A stretch of DNA of 13,894 nt, from the NCBI GenBank assembly GCA_021819605.1, contig JAKAQT010000027.1:1-13894 (forward strand), in the 5' to 3' direction. The DNA comes from Thermoplasmata archaeon. Its GTDB lineage: Archaea > Thermoplasmatota > Thermoplasmata > Thermoplasmatales > Thermoplasmataceae. The notes under the pieces are model-generated. The model saw only the letters and a program-made list of their open reading frames with translations. It did not search any database and was not told where the DNA came from. A program made the position numbers and the translations under genes. Below, one piece after another: positions 6,536 through 12,896 of this stretch (its first letter is position 1; every line of letters starts with the position of its first letter).

Positions 6536-6600
6536 TTAAAGGATGGACATGATTCCCGCAGCCTCCTTTAATAAGGATCGTGATTCGGTTTTTTTTAAAA
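6536..6600 (-). promoter_or_regulatory. Unassigned promoter-like element, Shine-Dalgarno sequence and 4-codon ORF
   Basis: In the 145 bases between the GPN stop and the zinc-ribbon start, the minus strand shows TTTTAAAA (6593-6600), a plausible TATA box. About 27-30 bases on comes a strong Shine-Dalgarno sequence, AAAGGAGG (6562-6569), then 11 bases later ATG TCC ATC CTT TAA (6536-6550). That is a complete ORF encoding only Met-Ser-Ile-Leu. A 7-base direct repeat, AGGATGG (6528-6534 and 6540-6546 on the + strand), overlaps its end. No longer ORF begins at this ribosome site. It could be a leader ORF, a small RNA start or chance. Confidence 0.3.
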
Positions 6601-6623
6601 TGCATAAAATAATAGAAGAACGG
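6597..6623 (-). terminator. Possible T-rich terminator after the GPN GTPase
   Basis: Just past the GPN stop the minus strand is T-rich (TTCTTCTATTATTTTATGCATTTT), with two runs of four T. Archaeal termination often uses such tracts. The same A/T stretch continues into a promoter-like TTTTAAAA, so the two functions are hard to separate. Confidence 0.3.
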
Positions 6624-6626
6624 CTT

Positions 6627-7406
6627 TCAGTCGTCCCTGTACATGGTATCGGTGTCTGATCCCCCGGTGAAGAACAGTGACATCTCGCTGTATATGTCCT
6701 CAAAGCCGTACATGTCCTTGGCCGATACGGGAAAGATCTTGTTGACCATCTGGCTCTCCTTGAACGCGTTGAGCACGGCGGAGAAGTAGTCTTTTACCAT
6801 TTCCTGTTTCTCGTCCATCAGGGCATCCCGGAGAAGATCGGGAGAATCCTCCCACTTCATGACCGCCTCCAGATCATCATCTGTGATGAGGTCAAGCTTG
6901 TTCAGCACGAACAGCATGGGCTTGTAGAATCTTGAAAGGACCGATCCGAAGAGCATCTTCTGGGATATGAATCCTGATGGGGATGCCGACAGAACAGCAT
7001 CAGCTATGAACGCAATCATTGCCTTCCCGCTGCTAAGCCGATCCACCAGCATGGGGCTCCCCGGCCTGAAGCTGAACAGCTCGATCTGGCCAGGTGTGTC
7101 AAAAATCACGTAATAGTCCTCAAGTTCCCTCAGCACCTTTGTAACAGGTTCCGTATTTTCAAGAAGCAGGTCCGCGGCAACTATCTGGGCTCCGTTTGGC
7201 CCAAGGTTGTATTCAGACATGATCTGGCTCAGGGAAATGGTCTCCCTGATGTCAATCTCGGCTTCATAGGGGATGTATTCAGATCCGGGATCAAGGTTCA
7301 CTATTGCAGCGTCGTAGCCGTTTGAGATCAGCCAGTCCTTGTAGGCTGCGCAGAATGTGGACTTCCCGGTTCCTGCAGGGCCGGTCACAAAGAGTGATCC
7401 TATCAT
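6627..7406 (-). CDS. GPN-loop GTPase
   Basis: 259 residues. The Walker A loop is GPAGTGKST (9-17), the family-defining Gly-Pro-Asn is at 69-71 in NLGPNGA, the G3 motif is DTPGQIE (103-109), NKLD (169-172) gives guanine specificity and SAK (228-230) is the G5 motif. All GTP-binding elements are intact. GPN enzymes are homodimeric GTPases. The eukaryotic paralogues help assemble or import RNA polymerase II, while the role of the single archaeal version (as in Pyrococcus PAB0955) is not settled. The ATG overlaps the polC stop as ATGA, and AGGAGG lies 10 bases upstream inside polC, so translation should be coupled to that of the polymerase subunit. It is the last gene of the pyrG operon, followed by T-rich sequence. 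The acidic C-terminus (SDTDTMYRDD) has no recognised motif. Confidence 0.93.
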   Translation of the reverse strand: MIGSLFVTGPAGTGKSTFCAAYKDWLISNGYDAAIVNLDPGSEYIPYEAEIDIRETISLSQIMSEYNLGPNGAQIVAADLLLENTEPVTKVLRELEDYYVIFDTPGQIELFSFRPGSPMLVDRLSSGKAMIAFIADAVLSASPSGFISQKMLFGSVLSRFYKPMLFVLNKLDLITDDDLEAVMKWEDSPDLLRDALMDEKQEMVKDYFSAVLNAFKESQMVNKIFPVSAKDMYGFEDIYSEMSLFFTGGSDTDTMYRDD

Positions 7407-10400
7407 TCCTCATCATCCTCCTGGTAACTTTCCAGGTCGCGGTCGGCCTGAACTGTGGCAATTTGCGGCTTTTCGTCATCAAAGCTGCTCAGGTCATGCG
7501 AGGGTTCCGGCTTTGCCTCATCTTCAAAATTGAACGTTCCCCTGATTGTGCGGACCAGGTTGTCTATACGCACGTTCAGGTACCATGGCAGGTTGAATTC
7601 CTTTGATATCTTCACGGTCTCATTCATGTATTTTATGACACTCCCCTTGTGTATTGTCAGGATCAGGTTATGGTTTCCGCACTTCAGGCATTTCCCGGAC
7701 AGGGGAACCCTGCGGTACTTTGTATTGCACTTGGTGCACCTGAACTCCTGGGAGAAGAATTTCCTGAAGTTGCCGTACATGTCTGGCAGGAAATGGGAGT
7801 TAAGCACCCTGGCAGCAACATCGTCCTCGTCCACTCCCCTGAGCCTCCTTGCAAGCGAAAGCTGCCTCTCTATCTTCTCCTCCATTGTGTCGATGGTCTT
7901 GTATGAGCACACCAGCACTCCCCCGTTTATGTCCGAGGTGCTCGTGGTGAATCCTGATCCCATGAAACTGCCTGTCTTCTTGATGCGAACGCTCATGGTC
8001 ATCATCAGTTCCTCTATCTCCGATGGTGCACGCCTCTCCTCCATGGCTCTGTAGAATTCCAGCGGGTATTCCCACAGGGTATCAACATTCATGGCCTCCT
8101 TGTCAACCTCATCCGGGTTCAGCTGGACAGTGAGCACCAGCGGCGCATCCATGAGCCCGCCCCGTGTGGATGGAAGGTATTCCCTTGAAAAATTCAGGAG
8201 CCCGTCCATGAGAAGGAGGATGCTGTCCTCATCGCCGTCACAGTTCCTCCTTTTTGCCGCATGGAAGAACGGATGGGCATAACAGCCGCTTGCCTCCGAG
8301 AAGCCGATGATCCTGCCCAGTATTCCTCCTGAGGTGTGCGGAGCCAGGCCTATGACAAGCTTCCCTATGAGATCCTCTGGCCTGGAGCAGAGATAATGCG
8401 GGGCCATGCCGTAATACCTGACCAGGAGATCGTCGATGAAATTTGCCACATTGATAAGGTATTCCGCTGACTTTGACGGTATTATCACATCCTGCGGGAA
8501 TATTTCATTATACTCCTTCTCCGGATCGTATCCCAGTTCCCGCAGCCTTTCCCTTGGAAGGCCTATTTCCTCTGCCTTAAAGTGTGTTATCGGTATATCA
8601 GACATATCGTACCTGCAGGTGCCGTCCTTGTTGGTCGAGACATCGTGTATGGCCCTCAGGAATCCCTTCTCAATGGGTTCGCTGACCTTGTCCTTGGACA
8701 TTAGCTTCTTTACGCCCTTTATCTCCAGTTTTTCAGGAAGATCTATCCCAAGGCGCTCCATGGATCTCTCCATGAGCTGGTCAAGATCGATTGTGATCTT
8801 TCTGGTCTTGCCGGTATTAACGGTGACAGCGCCGCACAGGTAGCATATGGGCTGTGCAGATTCCTCTCCGCATCCTGTGCACTTCCTAGCCCTGACCTCC
8901 ACCTGGTATCCGTCATGGGCGTTCTTTCTTGCGTTTTTCAGGGATCTGCGTGCATCCCCGTAATTTTCCACCGGGAAAAGCACGTGAACCTTTGGCTTCA
9001 TCTTCCTGTCTCCGGCTTTTTCCGGCCTTCCAAGCCTTGATCCCACCCTTGTGGGAGACCTTGGGAATATGCTGTATCCGGCAAGGGAATTGATCAGCTT
9101 CACCGGATCATCCGGGGTATCATCCCTCTGCATCTGTACTATGGCACCATTCTGAACCTCAAGGCCCAGGCTGGTGATCAGGGGGTAGTACTCATGGAGG
9201 GCAAGCCCGTCTGGGGTGGCGGAGAATGGGATTCCCAGCTTGATCAGCGAATCCCGCATCCTGTTGTCCAGGATCAGGTGCGTTCCAGAAAGCCTGCTGC
9301 TGGAAACGCTCTTCCTGATATCAAGGATTTCCTGCGTTCCCAGATCATGCCAGAAATAGTCGTAAACTGGATGAAGCGGAATATTTTTCTCACGTGCAAG
9401 AACCACCGCCTCAAACTGGTCCGGCACGGAAGATGCATACTTCTCCCTCAGTTCCGCATCAGGAAGATAGAGCTTCCACCAGTCATGGTTGAAGGAACCC
9501 GGCACCAGCCTGTAGTTGTTCTCAAGAAAGTCGCCATAGGCAATGAGTATCTCTCCAAGATCCGTTATCTGATCTATATCGGGAAGGAGTCTTGCAGCCT
9601 CATCCTGGCTTCCCACTCTCACATGGCTGCCGTTCTTCAGGAGCACCATGGGACCGTCTATCCCGTCGCTTGGAGTCACAGCCGCCGCCTTGCCTGGCAG
9701 CTCCACCTTGATCTGGGAACCGATTGCAATGAACCTGTCCACTATGAACATGCTTGCCGGGTTGATGGATGCTGCAGCAAGGCCGTTGACCCTGGACCTG
9801 CCGTAGCGCAGCCTGAATCCGCCAGGTCTTCCCGGATGTGAAAACACGGGCCTGCCGGCCACCAGATCCTTGAGGAATTTCTCAGAATTCTTGGGAGTCG
9901 GCGCACTCTCGCCCTCTGCCGGCTGCTGCTTCTTTCCAAGGAAGTTCCACTCTGTCAGACCCAGCTTCTCGGTATGTTTCAGAACCTTCTTGGATTTCTG
10001 TATAAGGCCTTCGCAGAGCACCAGGCACATTCCACCCCTTATCCTGTTTGTGCGGATCCTTTCCATGTCCCTGTGCCCGGAAACCTCTTCCTCCTCGCTT
10101 CCCTCCCCGTCAATGCACACCGGGGAATTCAGTATCACCTGCTTTATTTCATCGGGGGTCGGGAGATACTGGAGATGCTTGATCCTGTTGTATGCCTGTA
10201 TCTCCTCTATGTAACGTTCTATTTCATCATCTGTTGCATGGAACGCCCCGATTCCAAGATCCCTTCGCACAACATCCGCAATCAGGACACTGAGGGCCTG
10301 GGCAGTTCCTCCGGCTCCCCTGATGGGACCTGAATACACAACGGAAACATAGTCAGTGCCATCGTGGTTCTTGTCTATGGTCACATCGGCTATGCCTTCA

Positions 10401-10750
10401 AGCGGGGCCACAAGTATGCCCTCGGTGAGGATTGCAAGGCCAACCCTTACGGCTTTGTCCACAGCCATAACCTTCCCCTGGGGCTCGTACATCTTAGCTA
10501 CCCGCCTTGCAATATCGATGGATATTTCCTCCCGGGTCCTTGTCTTTGACAGTTCCCTTATCTCGCCCGCTATTCCCCTTATGTCAATGAGTTCCTCTAT
10601 TCTGTCAGCCATATCGGAAGCCAGGGGTATTTCCACGCGGTCTGTAACATCCCTTCCGAGCTTCCGTGCCTCAAGGGCCAGGTCGTATTCCTGCCGTACA
10701 GCGGTCCATAGAAACTGGCGGTATGATTCAATGTCCCCTGCCTTTATCAT
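7403..10750 (-). CDS. polC: DNA polymerase D large (catalytic) subunit, DP2
   Basis: 1115 residues, near the usual intein-free length. DP2 is the polymerase subunit of PolD, the euryarchaeal replicative polymerase, and pairs with the exonuclease subunit DP1 (not in this window). The catalytic core is an RNA-polymerase-like double-psi barrel; its Asn-X-Asp-X-Asp motif is NCDGD, with N836, D838 and D840. Conserved blocks include GPIRGAGGTA (141-150) and HPGRPGGFRLRYGRSR (305-320). Two four-cysteine zinc sites are visible: C624/C627/C636/C639 and, near the C-terminus, C1004/C1007/C1021/C1024, the region that contacts DP1. No intein interrupts the active site, where many euryarchaeal DP2 genes have one. 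The last 45 residues are acidic and low in complexity, with no canonical QxxLxxFF PCNA-binding box. The start overlaps the SCP2-gene stop as ATGA, with GGAG 8 bases upstream. Confidence 0.97.
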   Translation of the reverse strand: MIKAGDIESYRQFLWTAVRQEYDLALEARKLGRDVTDRVEIPLASDMADRIEELIDIRGIAGEIRELSKTRTREEISIDIARRVAKMYEPQGKVMAVDKAVRVGLAILTEGILVAPLEGIADVTIDKNHDGTDYVSVVYSGPIRGAGGTAQALSVLIADVVRRDLGIGAFHATDDEIERYIEEIQAYNRIKHLQYLPTPDEIKQVILNSPVCIDGEGSEEEEVSGHRDMERIRTNRIRGGMCLVLCEGLIQKSKKVLKHTEKLGLTEWNFLGKKQQPAEGESAPTPKNSEKFLKDLVAGRPVFSHPGRPGGFRLRYGRSRVNGLAAASINPASMFIVDRFIAIGSQIKVELPGKAAAVTPSDGIDGPMVLLKNGSHVRVGSQDEAARLLPDIDQITDLGEILIAYGDFLENNYRLVPGSFNHDWWKLYLPDAELREKYASSVPDQFEAVVLAREKNIPLHPVYDYFWHDLGTQEILDIRKSVSSSRLSGTHLILDNRMRDSLIKLGIPFSATPDGLALHEYYPLITSLGLEVQNGAIVQMQRDDTPDDPVKLINSLAGYSIFPRSPTRVGSRLGRPEKAGDRKMKPKVHVLFPVENYGDARRSLKNARKNAHDGYQVEVRARKCTGCGEESAQPICYLCGAVTVNTGKTRKITIDLDQLMERSMERLGIDLPEKLEIKGVKKLMSKDKVSEPIEKGFLRAIHDVSTNKDGTCRYDMSDIPITHFKAEEIGLPRERLRELGYDPEKEYNEIFPQDVIIPSKSAEYLINVANFIDDLLVRYYGMAPHYLCSRPEDLIGKLVIGLAPHTSGGILGRIIGFSEASGCYAHPFFHAAKRRNCDGDEDSILLLMDGLLNFSREYLPSTRGGLMDAPLVLTVQLNPDEVDKEAMNVDTLWEYPLEFYRAMEERRAPSEIEELMMTMSVRIKKTGSFMGSGFTTSTSDINGGVLVCSYKTIDTMEEKIERQLSLARRLRGVDEDDVAARVLNSHFLPDMYGNFRKFFSQEFRCTKCNTKYRRVPLSGKCLKCGNHNLILTIHKGSVIKYMNETVKISKEFNLPWYLNVRIDNLVRTIRGTFNFEDEAKPEPSHDLSSFDDEKPQIATVQADRDLESYQEDDEE

Positions 10751-11070
10751 TTCAGCAGCTCCGCCATTAGAAGCTTGTCCAGCAGCGAAGCCTTTATCTT
10801 CAGCTTTCCCGAAGAGTATGCCTCCATGGGATCAAGCTTTTTCTGCATTATGCCAAGAACATCATCGGTAGAGGCAGTGATTACAATGTCAGGTTTCAGG
10901 TCATTGCCGGCTATGGCAACCTGGCCATTCTCAACGAGGAAGGTTGTGCTTGTATCACCTGCATCCCACCTGAGAACTTTCCTGGTTGCCGCCATTCTCT
11001 TGCGTGTTTTTTCGGAATTCTGCAGTTTTTCATTCACCTTTTCAAGAAGCATTGACTGGACGGATATCAA
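10747..11070 (-). CDS. SCP2 sterol-binding-fold domain protein
   Basis: 107 residues, a single stand-alone SCP2-type domain. The diagnostic part is the C-terminal half: PDIVITASTDDVLGIMQKKLDPMEAY, then SGKLKIKASLLDKLLMAELL. This follows the family pattern of strand, helix, a 'K-L-D-P-M-x-A' turn and an SGKLKIKG-like strand. The fold makes a hydrophobic cavity for lipids or acyl chains. The partner here is unknown, and no enzyme domain is fused to it. The start is TTG at 11070, overlapping the pyrG stop as TTGA. It is supported by a perfect GGAGG (11078-11082) 7 bases upstream. A later in-frame ATG at 11052 would remove six residues and has no comparable ribosome site. The stop overlaps the polC start as ATGA, so the gene is wedged between pyrG and the polymerase gene with no spacing. 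Confidence 0.85.
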   Translation of the reverse strand: MISVQSMLLEKVNEKLQNSEKTRKRMAATRKVLRWDAGDTSTTFLVENGQVAIAGNDLKPDIVITASTDDVLGIMQKKLDPMEAYSSGKLKIKASLLDKLLMAELLK

Positions 11071-12677
11071 GCAGCTGCCTCCATGGCTTCCTGCATGTGC
11101 TGCAGTGCCCTGAGAACAAGATGCTGATGAATCTTTGAAGGGTTCAGGGGGCGGGACTTGAACTCGCTGTGGTACTGGGAGGCGATCATATTTTCATTGT
11201 CCCTGAATTCTGCAATCTCCATCCTTATCCCCTCATCATCAGTTCCGGAGAATATGAGGCCGGCCTTGGCGAACTGGTCAATGTATGATGGGTTCACCTC
11301 GTACCGGTGCCTGTGCCTCTCATAAATTTCTCCCTTCTGGTATATGCTGAATGCCAGTGTATCAGGCTTCACAAGCACCTTCTTGGATCCAAGCCTCATT
11401 GTGCCGCCCATGTCCTTCACACCGTTCTGCTCCGGAAGAAGATCAATCACTGGGTGCTGCGTTTTACTGTCAAATTCCGTACTGTTCGCATCCTGGAAGC
11501 CAAGCACATTCCTTGCGAACTCTATTACGGCAACCTGGAACCCTAGGCATATGCCAAGGAATGGTATGTTGTGCTCCCTTGCATATCTGGCGGCCGCAAT
11601 CTTCCCCTCTATGCCCCTGTAGCCGAAACCACCTGGGACAAGTATGCCATGTACGTCGTCCAGCCTGTCTGTGCTCGCCTTAAGATCATCTGAGTTGATC
11701 CACTTTATATCCACAGCTATGCCTGTATTCCCGGTCACATGGAGAAAAGCCTCCTTGTGGCTCATGTATGCATCCTGAAGCTCCGTATATTTGCCCACCA
11801 GGGCAATTTTCACTCTCTCCCTGGGATTCTTCAGGTTCTCCTTGTAGTTTCCCCAGTCATCATTGTATTCCTTGCATCCCAGCTTGAAGCGGCCGATGAT
11901 GAAGTCCACAATCCCCTGCTTCTCCATGAGGTCTGGAACAAGATAGGCGTTGGGGGCATCACTGACGCTGGCTATGCCATCAAGAGGTACATCGGTGAAA
12001 AGTGCAATTCTCTTGCGCGTCTCAAGGCTAAGGGGGTCTTTGGAACGGCAGAACAGTATATCCGGCTGTATGCCTATTTCCCTGAGGGCCTTGACACTGT
12101 GCTGCGTTGGTTTGGTCTTCTGTTCATTCATGGCCCCGATTTCGGGCACAAGAGTCACGTGGCCGAATATGACAGAACCTGGCGGCTCCTCACGGTTCAG
12201 CTGCCTCAGTGCCTCAAGGAACGGCATGGATTCTATGTCACCTACAGTCCCTCCAACCTCAATAAGCACAACGTCGTAGGCACCCTTTGAGGTGACCATC
12301 CTTATGCGCCTCTTTATCTCGTTTGTAATATGCGGGATTATCTGGACGGTGCTTCCCAGATATTCACCTCTTCTCTCCTTCTCAATGACTTCCTTGTAGA
12401 CCTTTCCTGTTGTTATGTTGTTGTCTCCAGCAAGATCAGAACCAATGAATCTCTCATAGTTCCCCAGATCAAGATCAACTTCGCTGCCGTCATCAAGGAC
12501 AAAAACCTCCCCGTGCTGGTACGGATTCATTGTTCCGGCATCATAATTGAGGTACGGATCAATCTTCAGCGCCGTAACACTGAGACCGTGGGACTTTAGC
12601 AGGTGGCCAAGGCTGGACGTTATCGTTCCCTTTCCAAGGCCTGAAATCACGCCTCCAGTAATAACTACGTAATGCAT
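11067..12677 (-). CDS. pyrG: CTP synthase
   Basis: 536 residues, a standard length. The enzyme aminates UTP to CTP with ATP and glutamine, the last step of de novo pyrimidine nucleotide synthesis. The N-terminal synthetase domain has the P-loop GGVISGLGKG (8-17), the substrate and metal region KIDPYLNYDAGTM (38-50) with the HGEVFVLDDG segment (55-64), and EVGGTVGDIES (140-150). The C-terminal class I glutamine amidotransferase domain has the oxyanion loop PGGFG (348-352), nucleophile C377 in GICLG, and the partners H503 and E505 in YHSEF. All catalytic residues are present. The ATG lacks a Shine-Dalgarno sequence and lies about 25 bases after a TATA element, so the transcript is probably leaderless. 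pyrG is the first gene of the operon pyrG, SCP2, polC, GPN GTPase, and its final codons contain the ribosome site for the next gene. Confidence 0.97.
   Translation of the reverse strand: MHYVVITGGVISGLGKGTITSSLGHLLKSHGLSVTALKIDPYLNYDAGTMNPYQHGEVFVLDDGSEVDLDLGNYERFIGSDLAGDNNITTGKVYKEVIEKERRGEYLGSTVQIIPHITNEIKRRIRMVTSKGAYDVVLIEVGGTVGDIESMPFLEALRQLNREEPPGSVIFGHVTLVPEIGAMNEQKTKPTQHSVKALREIGIQPDILFCRSKDPLSLETRKRIALFTDVPLDGIASVSDAPNAYLVPDLMEKQGIVDFIIGRFKLGCKEYNDDWGNYKENLKNPRERVKIALVGKYTELQDAYMSHKEAFLHVTGNTGIAVDIKWINSDDLKASTDRLDDVHGILVPGGFGYRGIEGKIAAARYAREHNIPFLGICLGFQVAVIEFARNVLGFQDANSTEFDSKTQHPVIDLLPEQNGVKDMGGTMRLGSKKVLVKPDTLAFSIYQKGEIYERHRHRYEVNPSYIDQFAKAGLIFSGTDDEGIRMEIAEFRDNENMIASQYHSEFKSRPLNPSKIHQHLVLRALQHMQEAMEAAA
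11078..11082 (-). promoter_or_regulatory. Shine-Dalgarno site that decides the TTG start of the SCP2 gene
   Basis: GGAGG on the minus strand, inside the last codons of pyrG, 7 bases before the TTG at 11070. It is the only strong ribosome site near the 5' end of the SCP2 gene. Confidence 0.6.
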
Positions 12678-12696
12678 CAGAAGGTAGAGAATTAAA

Positions 12697-12707
12697 ATTA
12701 ATTAACC
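12697..12707 (-). promoter_or_regulatory. TATA element of the pyrG-SCP2-polC-GPN operon
   Basis: The minus strand reads GGTTAATTAAT, with TTAATTAA (12698-12705) centred about 25 bases before the pyrG ATG. A second A/T stretch (TTTTAATT, 12691-12698) lies too close to the ATG for normal TATA spacing. TGAC-N4-GTCA (12732-12743), upstream, is a possible operator half-site pair. Confidence 0.5.
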
Positions 12708-12896
12708 TTTGCTGGCATGGCAATTTTTGCCTGACAGAGGTCAACCAGGAGGCATAATTATCCAGTATTCCAGCCACTGGTGTTATTATATTAGCAACCA
12801 GGTGCAGGCAATCCATTTCGGGTTCCTGAAAAATACCGCCGGAGTGACACTAAGGCTTAATTCAATGACAGAATCACGTTTCCAGCTGGGAATTAT
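12708..12896. other. Divergent intergenic region upstream of pyrG and the right-hand membrane protein
   Basis: About 220 non-coding bases lie between the two divergent start codons; this entry covers the part beyond the pyrG TATA box. Visible elements are TGACAGAGGTCA (12732-12743, inverted TGAC/GTCA arms), an 8-base direct repeat CAACCAGG (12742-12749 and 12795-12802), and two + strand A/T boxes, TTATTATATTA (12783-12793) and CTTAATTC (12856-12863). Either box could drive the membrane-protein gene. The nearer one would give a leader of about 12 bases, the farther one about 80. No tRNA, C/D-box RNA or convincing small ORF is seen; a 67-codon TTG-initiated frame here has no coding character. 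Confidence 0.4.

Noticed and set aside
9194..9841. 215-codon open frame on the + strand inside polC
   Set aside because: It is the complement of conserved DP2 blocks. Long antisense frames are expected in a gene of this length and base composition.
11739..12290. 183-codon open frame on the + strand opposite pyrG
   Set aside because: It is antisense to the CTP synthase catalytic region and has no independent signals.
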